From assembly GCA_027186245.1 (NCBI GenBank), contig CP114481.1:51677501-51741500 (forward strand): DNA of 64,000 nucleotides, read 5' to 3'. The notes beneath the pieces are model-generated. The model ran no database searches, had not been told where the DNA came from, and saw only the letters and a program-made list of their open reading frames with translations. Made by a program: the position numbers and the translations under genes. Shown here in pieces: positions 51,430-63,445 of this stretch. The stretch comes from Coriaria nepalensis. Its lineage: Eukaryota; Streptophyta; Magnoliopsida; Cucurbitales; Coriariaceae. Positions within the stretch are counted from its first letter, which is position 1. The number at the start of each line of letters is the position of its first letter.

Positions 51430-51855
51430 AAAATCATTTGAATGAGTGATTTCAAGTCAATAACTTATTTCAAAGCAATTCAAATGAATTATATTTTCGC
51501 ACTTCAAACACAAGTTTTGTGCATCACTTCCAAATGATCAATGCATGGAGAGTCTCTATTCGTTTAACCTTAAAATCATTTGAATGAGTCATTTCAAGTC
51601 AATAACTTATTTCAAAGCAATTCAAACGAATTATATTTTCGCACTTCAAACACAAGTTTTGTGCATAACTTCCAAATGATCAATGCATGGAGAGTCTGCA
51701 TTCGTTTAAGCTTAAAATCATTTGAGTGAGTCATTTCAAGTCAATAACTTATTTCAAAGCAATTCCAACGAATTATATTTTCGCACTTCAAACGCAAGTT
51801 TTGTGCATAACTTTCAAATGATCATTGCAAGGAAAGTGTGCTTTAGTCTAACCTT

Positions 51856-54699
51856 AAAATCATTTGAATGAGTCATTTCAAGTCAATAACATAATTGAAA
51901 GCAATTCGGACGAATTCTATTTTCGCACTTCAAACGCAAGTTTTGTGCATAACTTTCAAAAGATCATTGCAAGGAAAGTGTGCATTAGTTTAACCTTAAA
52001 ATCATTTGAATGAGTCATATCAAGTCAATAACTTATTTCAAATCAATTCGAACGAATTCTATTTTCCCACTTCAAACACAAGTTTTGTGCTTAACTTGCA
52101 AAAGATCAATGCAAGGAAAGTGTCCTTTAGTTTAACCTTAAAATCATATGAATGAGTCATTTCAAGTCAATATCTAATTTCGAAACAATTCGAACGAATT
52201 ATATTTTCGCACTTCAACTACAAGTTTTGTGCATAACTTGCAGAAGATGGAATGCAAGGGAAGCCTGCGTTCGTTTAACCTTAAAATCATTTGAATGAGT
52301 CATTTCAAGTCAATAACTTATTTCAAAGCAATTCAAACGAATTATATTTTCGCACTTCACACACAAGTTTTCTGCATAACTTCCAAATGATCAATGCATG
52401 GAGAGTCTGCATTCGTTTAACCTTAAAATCTTTTCAATGAGTAATTTGAAGTCAATATCTTTTTTCAAAGCAATTCGAACGAATTCTATTTTCGCACTTC
52501 AAACACAAGTTTTATGCATAACTTTCAAATGATCAATGCAAGGAAAGTGTGCATTAGGTTAACCTTAAAATAATTTGAATGAGTCATTTCAAGTCAATAA
52601 CATATTTCAAAGCAATTCGAATGAATTCTATTTTCACACTTCAAACCGAAGTTTCGTGCAAAACTTTCGAATGATCATTGCAAGGAAAGTGTGCATTAGT
52701 TTAACCTTAAAATCATTTGAATGAGTCATTTCAAGTCAATAAAATATTTCGAAGCAATTCGAACGAATTCTATTTTCGCATTTTAAACGCAACTTTTGTG
52801 CATAACTTTCAAGTGATCCTTGCAAGGAAAATGTGTACTTGTTTAACCTTAAAATCATTTCAATGTGTCATTTCAAGTTAATAACTTATTTCAAAGAAAT
52901 TCGAACGAATTCCATTTTTGCACTACAAACTTAACTTAAGTGCATAACGTGCAAAAGATCAATGCAAGGAGAGTCTGCATTTGCTGACCTTAAAATCATT
53001 TGAATGAGTCATTTCAAATCAATAACATAATTGAAAGCAATTCGAAAGAATTCTCCTTTCGCACTTCAAACGCAAGTTTTGTGCACAACTTTCAAAATAT
53101 CATTGCAAGAAAAGTGTGCATTAGTTTAACCTTAAAATCATTTGAATGAGTCATATCAAGTTAATAACTTATTTCAAAGCAATTCGAAAGAATTCTATTT
53201 ATGCACAACAAACACAAGTTTAGTGCATATCTTGCAAAAGATCAATGCAAGGAGAGTATGCATTCGTTTAACCTTAAAATCATTTGAATGAGTCATTTCA
53301 AGTCAATAACTTATTTCAAAGCAATTCAAACGAATTATATTTTCGCACTTCAAACACAACTTTTGTGCATAACTTCCAAATCATCAATAATGCATGAAGA
53401 GTGTGCATTCGTTTAACCTTAAAATCCTTTGAATTAGTCATTTCAAGTCAATAACTTATTTCAAAGCAATTCAAACGAATTATATTTTCGCACCTCAAAC
53501 GCAAGTTTTGTGCATAACATTCAGATGATCATTGCAAGGAAAGTGTGCTTTAGTTTAACCTTAAAATCATTTGAATGAGTCATTTCAAGTCAATAACATA
53601 ATTGAAAGCAATTCGGACGAATTCTATTTTCGCACTTCAAACGCAAGTTTTGTGCATAACTTTCAAAAGATCATTGCAAGGAAAGTGTGCATTAGTTTAA
53701 CCTTAAAATCATTTGAATGAGTCATATCAAGTAAATAACTTATTTCAAATCAATTCGAACGAATTCTATTTTCGCACTTCAAACATAAGTTTTGTGCATA
53801 ACTTGCAAAAGATCAACGCAAGGAAAAAGTGCATTAGTTTAACCTTAAAATCATATGAATGAGTCATTTCAAGTCAATATCTTATTTCAAAACAATTCGA
53901 ACGAATTCTATTTTCGCACTTCAAATACAAGTTTTGTGCATAACTTGCAGAAGATGGAATGCAAGGGAAGGCTGCGTTCGTTTAACCTTAAAATCATTTG
54001 AATGAGTCATTTCAAGTCAATAACTTATTTCAAAGCAATTCAAACGAATTATATTTTCGCACTTCAAACCCAAGTTTTGTGCATAACTTCCAAATGATCA
54101 GTGCATGGAGAGTCTGCATTCGTTTAAGCTTAAAATCATTTGAGTGAGTCATTTCAAGTCAATAACTTATTTCAAAGCAATTCCAACGAATTATATTTTC
54201 GCACTTCAAACGCAAGTTTTGTGCATAACATTCAGATGATCATTGCAAAGAAAGTGTGCTTTAGTTTAACCTTAAAATCATTTGAATGAGTCATTTCAAG
54301 TCAATAACATAATTGAAAGCAATTCGGACGAATTCTATTTTCGCACTTCAAACGCAAGTTTTGTGCATAACTTTCAAAAGATCATTGCGAGGAAAGTGTG
54401 CATTAGCTTAACCTTAAAATCATTTGAATGAGTCATATCAAGTCAATAACTTATTTCAAATCAATTCGAACGAATTCTATTTTCGCACTTCAAACACAAG
54501 TTTTGTGCATAACTTGCAAAAGATCAACGCAAGGAAAAAGTGCAGTAGTTTAACCTTAAAATCATATGAATGAGTCATTTCAAGTCAATATCTTATTTCA
54601 ATACAATTCGAACGAATTCTATTTTCGCACTTCAAATACAAGTTTTGTGCATAACTTGCAAATGATCAATGCAAGGAAAGTGTGCATTCGTTTTTCCTT
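51856..54699 (+). repeat. Mosaic satellite segment
   Basis: It mixes EcoRI-less monomers with ATAATTGAAAGCAATTCGGACG monomers (about 51892, 53602 and 54313) and monomers related to the 47.7-48.7 kb block. A segment with ACATTCAGATGATC occurs at 53517 and 54228 (711 bp apart). GCAGAAGATGGAATGC occurs near 52242 and 53949. The order suggests repeated short-range duplication without complete homogenisation. Confidence 0.82.
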
Positions 54700-57600
54700 A
54701 AAATCATTTCAATGAGTCATTTCAAGTCAATAACTTATTTCAAAGCAATTCGAAGGAATTCTATTTTTGCAGTCCAAACACAAGTTTTGTACATAACTTG
54801 CAAAAGATGAATGCAAGGAAAATATGCATTCGTTTAATCTTAAAATCATTTGAATGAGTCATTTCAAGTCAATAACCTATTTCAAAGCAATTCGAATGAA
54901 TTTAATTTTTGCACTCCGAACACAAGTTTTGTGCATAACTTGCGAAAGATGAATGCAAGGAGTGCTTGCGTTCGTTTAACCTTGAATAATTTGAATGAGT
55001 CATTTAAAGTCAATAACTTATTTCAAAGCAATTCGAACGAATTCTATTTTTGCACTACAAACACAAGTTTTGTGCATAACTTGCAAAAGATGAATGCAAG
55101 GAAAGTCTGCGTTTGTTTAACCTTAAAATCATTTCAATGAGTCATTTCAAGTCAATAACTTATTTCAAAAGAATTCCAACGAATTCTATTTTCGCACTTC
55201 AAATACATGTTTTGGGCATAACTTGCAAATGATCAATGCAAGAAAAGTGTGCATTCGTTTAACCGTAAAATCATTTGAATGAGTCATTTCAAGTCAATAA
55301 CTTATTTCAAAGCAATTCGAACAAATTCTATTTTTGCACTCCAAACACAAGGTTTGTGCATAACTTGAAAAGAAGACTGCAAGGAAGGCATGCGTTCGTT
55401 TAACCTTAAAATCATTTGAATGAGTCATTTCAAGTCAATAACTTATTTCAAAGCAATTTGAACGGATTCTATTTTCGCATTTCAAACGCAATTTTTGTCC
55501 ATAAATTTCATGTGATCATTGCAAGGAAAGTGTGCATTCGTTTAACCTTAAAATCAGTTTAATGAGTCATTTCGAGTTAATAACTTATTTCAAAGCAATT
55601 CGAACGAATTCCATTTTTGCACTACAAAGACAACTTTAGTGCATAACTTGCAAAAGATGAATGCAAGGAGAGGTTGCATTTGTTAACCTTAAAATCATTT
55701 CAATGAGTCATTTCAAGTAAATATCTTATTTCAAACAAATTCGAACAAATTCTATTTTCGCACTCCTAACACAAGTTTTGTGAATAACTTTCAAAAGATG
55801 AATGCAAGGAAAACCTACATTCGTTTAACATTAAAATCATTTCAATGAGTCATTTCAAGTCAATAACATATTTCAAAGCAATTCGAACGAATTCTATTTT
55901 CGCACTTCAAACACAAGTTTTGTGCAGAACTTGCAAATGATCAATGGAAGGAAAGAGTGCATTCGTTTAACCTTAAAATCATTTGATTGAGTCATTTCAA
56001 GTCAATAACCTATTTCAAAGCAATTCGAATGAATTTAATTTTTGCACTCCGAACACAAGTTTTGTGCATAACTTGCGAAAGATGAATGCAAGGAGTGCTT
56101 GCGTTCGTTTAACCTTAGAATCATTTGAATGAGTCATTTAAAGTCAATAACTTATTTCAAAGCAATTCGAACGAATTCTATTTTTGCACTACAAACACAA
56201 GTTTTGTGCATAACTTGCAAAAGATGAATGCAAGGAAAGTCTGCGTTTGTTTAACCTTAAAATCATTTCAATGAGTCATTTCAAGTCAATAACTTATTTC
56301 AAAAGAATTCCAACGAATTCTATTTTCGCACTTCAAATACATGTTTTGGGCATAACTTGCAAATGGTCAATGCAAGAAAAGTGTGCATTCGTTTAACCGT
56401 AAAATCATTTGAATGAGTCATTTCAAGTCAATAACTTATTTCAAAGCAATTCGAACAAATTCTATTTTTGCACTCCAAACACAAGGTTTGTGCATAACTT
56501 GAAAAGAAGACTGCAAGGAAGGCATGCGTTCGTTTAACCTTAAAATCATTTGAATGAGTCATTTCAAGTCAATAACTTATTTCAAAGCAATTTGAACGGA
56601 TTCTATTTTCGCATTTCAAACGCAATTTTTGTCCATAAATTTCATGTGATCATTGCAAGGAAAGTGTGCATTCGTTTAACCTTAAAATCAGTTTAATGAG
56701 TCATTTCGAGTTAATAACTTATTTCAAAGCAATTCGAACGAATTCCATTTTTGCACTACAAAGACAACTTTAGTGCATAACTTGCAAAAGATGAATGCAA
56801 GGAGAGGTTGCATTTGTTAACCTTAAAATCATTTCAATGAGTCATTTCAAGTAAATATCTTATTTCAAACAAATTCGAACAAATTCTATTTTCGCACTCC
56901 AAACACAAGTTTTGTGAATAACTTTCAAAAGATGAATGCAAGGAAAACCAACATTCGTTTAACATTAAAATCATTTCAATGAGTCATTTCAAGTCAATAA
57001 CATATTTCAAAGCAATTCGAACGAATTCTACTTTCGCACTTCAAACACAAGTTTTGTGCATAACTTGCAAATGATCAATGCAAGGAAAGTGTGATTAGTT
57101 TAACCTTAAAATCATTTGAATGAGTCATTTCAAGTCAATAACTTATTTCAAATCAATTCGAACGAATTCTATTTTCGCATTTCAAACGCAATTTTTGTCC
57201 ATAAATTTCATGTGATCATTGCAAGGAAAGTGTGCATTCGTTTAACCTTAAAATCAGTTTAATGAGTCATTTCGAGTTAATAACTTATTTCAAAGCAATT
57301 CAAACGAATTCCATTTTTGCACTACCAAGACAACTTTAGTGCATAACTTGCAAAAGATGAATGCAAGGAGAGGTTGCATTTGTTAACCTTAAAATCATTT
57401 CAATGAGTCATTTCAAGTAAATATCTTATTTCAAACAAATTTGAACAAATTCTATTTTCGCACTCCAAACACAAGTTTTGTGAATAACTTTCAAAAGATG
57501 AATGCAAGGAAAACCTACATTTGTTTAACATTAAAATCATTTCAATGAGTCATTTCAAGTCAATAACATATTTCAAAGCAATTCGAACGAATTCTATTTT

Positions 57601-58240
57601 CGCACTTCAATCACAAGTTTTGTGCATAACTTGCAAATGATCAATGCAAGGAAAGTGTGATTAGTTTAACCTTAAAATCATTTGAATGAGTCATTTCAAG
57701 TCAATAACTTATTTCAAATCAATTCGAACGAATTCTATTTTCGCATTTCAAACGCAATTTTTGTCCATAAATTTCATGTGATCATTGCAAGGAAAGTGTA
57801 CATTAGTTTAACCTTAAAATCAGTTTAATGAGTCATTTCGAGTTAATAACTTATTTGAAAGCAATTCGAACGAAATCCATTTTTGCACTACAAAGACAAC
57901 TTTAGTGCATAACATGTAAAAGATGAATGCAAGGAGAGGTTGCATTTGTTAACCTTAAAATCATTTCAATGAGTCATTTCAAGTAAATATCTTATTTCAA
58001 ACAAATTCGAACAAATTCTATTTTCGCACTCCTAACACAAGTTTTGTGAATAACTTTCAAAAGATGAATGCAAGGAAAACCTACATTCGTTTAACATTAA
58101 AATCATTTCAATGAGTCATTTCAAGTCAATAACATATTTCAAAGCAATTCGAACGAATTCTATTTTCGCACTTCAAACACAAGTTTTGTGCAGAACTTGC
58201 AAATGATCAATGGAAGGAAAGAGTGCATTCGTTTAACCTT
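54700..58240 (+). repeat. Region of 8-monomer and 4-monomer units
   Basis: AATAACCTATTTC with TTTAATTTTTGCACTCCG recurs at 54871 and 56004, marking units 54842-55974 and 55975-57107 (1,133 bp, eight monomers less three bases). Within and after them GCATTTCAAACGCAATTTTTG recurs at 55477, 56611, 57177 and 57743, marking four-monomer units 55408-55974, 56542-57107, 57108-57673 and 57674-58240 (566-567 bp). The last tetramer ends like the first (CAGAACTTGC, TGGAAGGAAAGAGTGC). Confidence 0.88.
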
Positions 58241-58667
58241 AAAATCATTTGATTGAGTCATTTCAAGTCAATAATTTATTCTAAAGCAATTTGAACGAAT
58301 TTTATTCTTGCACTTCAAACACAAGTATTGCGCATAACTTGCAAATGATCAATACAAGAAAAGTGTGCATTCGTTTAACCTTCAAAATCATTTCAATGAG
58401 TGATTTCAATTTAATATCTTATTTCAAAGCAATTGGAACGAATTCTATTTTCGCACTTCAAACGCAAGTTTCGTGGATAACTTGCAAATGATCAATGCAA
58501 GGAAAGTGTGCATTAGTTTAACCTTAAAATCATTTGAATGAGTCATTTCAAGTTAATAACATATTTCAAAGCAATTCGAACGAATTCTATTTTCGCACTT
58601 CAAAAACAAGTTTTGTGCATAACGTGCAAAAGATCAATGCAACAAAAGTGTGCATTAGTTTAACCAT

Positions 58668-58800
58668 AAAATCATTTCGAACAGTCATTTCAAGTTAATA
58701 ATTTATTCCGAAGCGATTCGAACGTTCGCACTTCAAATACAAGTTTTGTGCAGAACTTGCAAATGATCAATGCAAGGAAAGTGTGCATTAGTTTAACCTT
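58668..58800 (+). repeat. 133-bp monomer with 9-bp deletion creating a palindrome
   Basis: Deletion of AATTCTATT from the usual core brings TTCGAACG next to TTCGCAC, leaving the 10-bp palindrome CGAACGTTCG and removing the EcoRI site. The same lesion occurs in the monomer at 58943-59076, 275 bp on, which equals two monomers less 9 bp, so the lesion was duplicated. Confidence 0.85.
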
Positions 58801-59503
58801 AAAATCATTTCAATGAGTCATTTCAAGTCAATAACTTATTTCAAAGCAATTCGAAAGAATTCTATTTTCGCACTTCAAAACCAAGTTTCGTGCATAACTT
58901 GCAAAAGATCAATGTAACAAAAGTGTGCATTAGTTTAACCATAAAATCATTTCCACGAGTCATTTGAAGTCAATAATTTATTCCGAAGCGATTCGAACGT
59001 TCGCACTTCAAATACAAGTTTTGTGCATAACTTGCAAATGATCAATGCAAGGAAAGAGTGCATTCGTTTTACCTTTAAAATCATTTGAATGAGTCATTTC
59101 AAGTCAATAATTTATTCTAAAGCAATTCGAACGAATTCTATTTTCGCACTTCAAACACAAGTTTTTTACATAACTTGCAGATGAGCAATGCAAGAAAAGT
59201 GTGCATTCGTTTAACCTGAAAATCATTTCAATGAGTGATTTCAAGTCAATATCTTATTTCAAAGCAATTCAAACGAATTCTATTTTCACACTTCAAACAG
59301 AAGTTTCGTGCATAACTTTCAAATGATCATTGCAAGGAAAGTGTGCATTAGTTTAACCTTAAAATCATTTGAATGAGTCTTATTAAGTCAATAACTTATT
59401 TCAATGCAATTCGAACGAATTCTATTTTCACACTTAAAACACATGTTTTGTTCATATCATGCAAATGATCAATGTACGAAAAAGTGTGCATTTGTTTAAC
59501 CTT

Positions 59504-59628
59504 AAAATCATTTCAATGAGTGATTTCAAGTCAAAACTTATTTCAAAGCAATTCGAATAAATTTTATTTTTGCACTATGCATAACTTGCAAATGATCAAT
59601 GCAAGGAAAGTGTGCATTAGTTTACCTT
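59504..59628 (+). repeat. 125-bp monomer with 15-bp deletion
   Basis: GCACTA joins TGCATAAC at about 59577, lacking 15 bases (CAAGCACAAGTTTTG) that the paralogous 140-bp monomer at 46048-46187 retains. The deletion is therefore younger than the duplication of this block. Confidence 0.85.
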
Positions 59629-61745
59629 AAAATCATTTGAATTAGTCATTTCATGTCAATAACATATTTCAAAGCAATTTGAATGAATTCTATTTTCGCA
59701 CTTCAACACAAGTTTTGTGCATAACTTACAAATGATTAATGCAAGGAAGGTGTGCATTCGTTTAACCTGAAAATCATTTCAATGAGTGATTTCAAGTCAA
59801 AATCTTTTTTCAAAGCAATTCGAAACGAATTCTATATTTACACTTCAAAAAGAAGTTACGTGCATAACTTTCAAATGATCATTGCAAGGAAAGTGTGCAT
59901 TAGTTTACCCTTAAAATCATTTGAGTGAGTCATATTAAGTCAATAACTTATTTCAATGCAATTCGAACGATATCTATTTTTGCACTTAAAACACAAGTTC
60001 CGCGCATATCACGCAAATGATCAATGTACGAAAAAGTGTGCATTTGTTTAACCTTAATATCATTTCAATGAGTGATTTCAAGTCAAAAACTTATTTGAAA
60101 GCAATTCGAATGAATTTGATTTTTGCACTACAAGCACAAGTGTTGTGCATAACGTGCAAAATGATCAATGCCAGGAAAGTGTGCATTAGTTTACCTTAAA
60201 ATCATTTAAATTAGTCATTTCAAGTCAATAACATATTTCAAAGCAATTCGAATGAATTCTATTTTCGCACTTCAACATAAGTTTTGTGCATAACTTGCAA
60301 ATGATTAATGCAAGGAAAGTGTGCATTCGTTTAACCTTAAAATCATTTCAATGAGTGATTTCAAGTCAATATCTTTTTTCAAAGTAATTCTAACGAATTC
60401 TATATTTACACTTCAAAAAGAAGTTTCGTGCATAACTTTCAAATAATCATTGCAAGGAAAGTGTGCATTAGTTTAACCTTAAAATCATTTTAATGAGTTA
60501 TTTCAAGTCAATAACTTATTTCAAAGCAATTCGAAAGAATTCTATTTTCGCACTTCAACGCAAGTTTTGTGCATAACTTTCAAATGATCATTGCAAGGAA
60601 AGTATGCATTCTGTAAACCTTAAAATCATTTCAATGAGTCATTCCAAGTTAATAACTTATTACAAAGCAATTCGAACGAATTCTATTTTCGCACTTCAAA
60701 CACAAGTTTCGTGCATAACTTGCAAATGATCAATGCAAGGAAAGTGTGCATTACTTTAACTTTAAAATCATTTGAATGAGTCATTTCAAGTCAATAACAT
60801 ATTTAAAAGCAATACGAACGAATTCAATTTTGACATTCGAAACAGAAGTTTCGTGCATAACTTTGAAATGATCATTGCAAAGAAAGTGTTCATTAGTTTA
60901 ACCTGAAAATCATTTGAATGAGTCACTTCAAGTCAATAACATATTTCAAAGCAATATGAGCGAATTCTATTTTCGCACTTCAAACACATGTTTTGTGCAT
61001 AACTTACAAAAGATCAATGAAAGGAAAGTGTACCTTAAAACCATTTCAATGAGTCATTCCAAGTTAATAACTTATTTCAAAGCAATTCGAACGAATTCTA
61101 TTTTCGCACTTCAAACACAAGTTTCGTGCATAACTTGCAAATGATCAATGCAAGGAAAGTGTGCATTAGTTTAACCTTAAAATCATTTGAATGAGTCATT
61201 TCAAGTCATTAACTTATTTCAAAGCAATTCGAACGAATTCTATTTTCGCACTTCGGAAACAAGTTTTGTGCATAACTTGCAAATGATTAATACAAGGAAT
61301 GTATGCATTCGTTTAACTTTAAAATCATTTCAATTAGTGATTTCAAGTCAATACCTTATTTCAAAGCAGTTCAAACGAATTCTATCTTCACACTTCAAAT
61401 AGAAGTTTTGAGGATAACCTTCAAATAATCATTGCAAGGAAAGTGTGCATTACTTTAACCTTAAAATCATTTGTATGAGTCATTTCAAGTCAATAACATA
61501 TTTCAAAGCAATTCGAACGAATTCTATTTTCACACTTCAAACAGAAGTTTCGTGCATAACTTTCAAATGATCATTGCAAGGAAAGTGTGCATTACTTTAA
61601 CATTAAAATCATTTGAATGAGTCATTTCAAGTCAATAACATATTTGAAAGCAATTCGAACGAATTCTCTTTTCACACTTCAAATAGAAGTTTCGTGCATA
61701 ACTTTCAAATCATCATTGCAAGGAAAGTGTGCATTAGTTTAACTT

Positions 61746-62595
61746 AAAATGATTTGAATGAGTCATTTCAAGTCAATAAAATATTTCGAAGCAATCCGAA
61801 CAAATTCTATTTTCGCACTTCAAATGCAAGTTTTGTGCATAACTTTCAATTGATCATTGCAAGGAAAATGTGTATTTGTTTAACCTTAACATCATTTCAA
61901 TGTGTCATTTCAGGTTAATAACTTATTTCAAAGAAATTTCAACGAATTATATTTTTGCACTACAAACACAACTTAAGTGCATAACGTACAAAAGATCAAT
62001 GCAAGGAGAGTCTGCATTTGCTAACCTTAAAATCATTTTAATGAGTAATTTCAAGTCAATAACTTATTTCAAAGCAATTCGAAAGAAATCTATTTTCGCA
62101 CTTCATGGCAACTTTTGTGCATAACTTTCAAATGATCATTGCAAGGAAAGTGTGTATTCGGTTAACCTTAAAATCATTTCAATAAGTCATTCCAAGTTAA
62201 TAACTTATTTCAAAGCAACTCGAAAGAATTCTATTTTCGCACTTCAAACACAAGTTTTGTGCATAAATTGCAAATGATCAATGCAAGGAAAGTGTGCATT
62301 ACTTTAACCTTAAAATCATTTGAATGACTTATTTCAAGTCAATAACACATTTCAAAGCAGTTCGAACTAATTCTATTTTCACACTTCAAACAGAAGTTTC
62401 GTGCATAACTTTCAAATGATCATTGCAAGGAAAGTGTACATTAGTTGAACCTTAAAATCATTTGAATGATTCATTTCAAGTCAATAAAATATTTCGAAAC
62501 AATTCGAACGAATTCTATTTTCACATTTCAAACGCAACTTTTGTGCATAACTTTCAAATAATCATTGCAAGGAAAGTGTGCATTAGTTTAACCTT
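61746..62595 (+). repeat. 850-bp hexamer HOR, copy 1
   Basis: Six monomers less two bases. Landmarks are ATGTGTATTTG, ACAACTTAAGTGCATAACG, GCATTTGCTAACC, CTTCATGGCAACTTTTG, TTCCAAGTTAATAAC with CAACTCGAAAG, and GTGCATTACTTTAACC. This copy is the most divergent, for example GCAATCCGAACAAATTC near 61790. Confidence 0.85.
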
Positions 62596-63445
62596 AAAAT
62601 CATTTGAATGAGTCATTTCAAGTCAATAAAATATTTCAAAGCAATTCGAACGAATTCTATTTTCACATTTCAAACGCAAGTTTTGTGCATAACTTTCAAG
62701 TGATCATTGCAAGGAAAATGTGTATTTGTTTAACCTTAACATCATTTCAATGACTCATTTCAAGTTAATAACTTATTTCAAAGAAATTGGAACGAATTCT
62801 ATTTTTGCACTACAAACACAACTTAAGTGCATAACATGCAAAAGATCAATGCAAGGAGAGTCTGCATTTGCTAACCTTAAAATCATTTTAATGAGTAATT
62901 TCAAGTCAATAACTTATTTCAAAGCAATTCGAAAGAAATCTATTTTCGCACTTCATGGCAACTTTTGTGCATAACTTTCAAATGATCATTGCAAGGAAAG
63001 TGTGTATTCGGTTAACCTTAAAATCATTTCAATGAGTTATTCCAAGTTAATAACTTATTTCAAAGCAACTCGAAAGAATTCTATTTTCGCACTTCAAACA
63101 CAAGTTTTGTGCATAAATTGCAAATGATCAATGCAAGGAAAGTGTGCATTACTTTAACCTTAAAATCATTTGAATGAGTTATTTCAAGTCAATAACATAT
63201 TTCAAAGCAGTTCGAACTAATTCTATTTTCACACTTCAAACAGAAGTTTCGTGCATAACTTTCAAATGATCATTGCAAGGAAAGTGTACATTAGTTAAAC
63301 CTTAAAATCATTTGAATGATTCATTTCAAGTCAATAAAATATTTCGAAACAATTCGAACGAATTCTATTTTCACATTTCAAACGCAACTTTTGTGCATAA
63401 CTTTCAAATAATCATTGCAAGGAAAGTGTGCATTAGTTTAACCTT
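62596..63445 (+). repeat. 850-bp hexamer HOR, copy 2
   Basis: Landmarks match copy 1 at a constant 850-bp offset and match copy 3 even more closely. The start at 62596 is set by the AAAATC phase and by the monomer with AATAAAATATTTC preceding the ATGTGTATTTG monomer. Confidence 0.9.

Larger units (their letters stand above)
48446..51855 (+). repeat. Homogenised subfamily lacking the EcoRI site
   Basis: These 24 monomers share CAATTCAAACGAATTATATT, so GAATTC has become GAATTA. They also share CATAACTTCCAAAT, and many have ATGCATGGAGAGTCT or ATGCATGAAGAGTCT. Neighbouring monomers are far more alike than in the flanking regions, so this is a young local expansion. The same subfamily appears as isolated monomers near 52320, 53320, 53465, 54040 and 54180. 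Confidence 0.9.
58241..61745 (+). repeat. Diverged satellite mosaic, partly a copy of 45.9-47.7 kb
   Basis: From 58241 to 59360 the monomers are diverged and include two with a 9-bp deletion. From 59361 to 61036 they follow the order of 45905-47736. From about 61160 to 61440 they resemble 45600-45900 (TATCTTCACACTTCAAATAG), so the two halves appear in swapped order relative to the upstream copy. Confidence 0.82.

Noticed and set aside
48481..51800. TATA-like TATATTTT boxes as promoters.
   Set aside because: They arise from the single change GAATTC to GAATTA in every monomer of this subfamily and are not followed by any gene.
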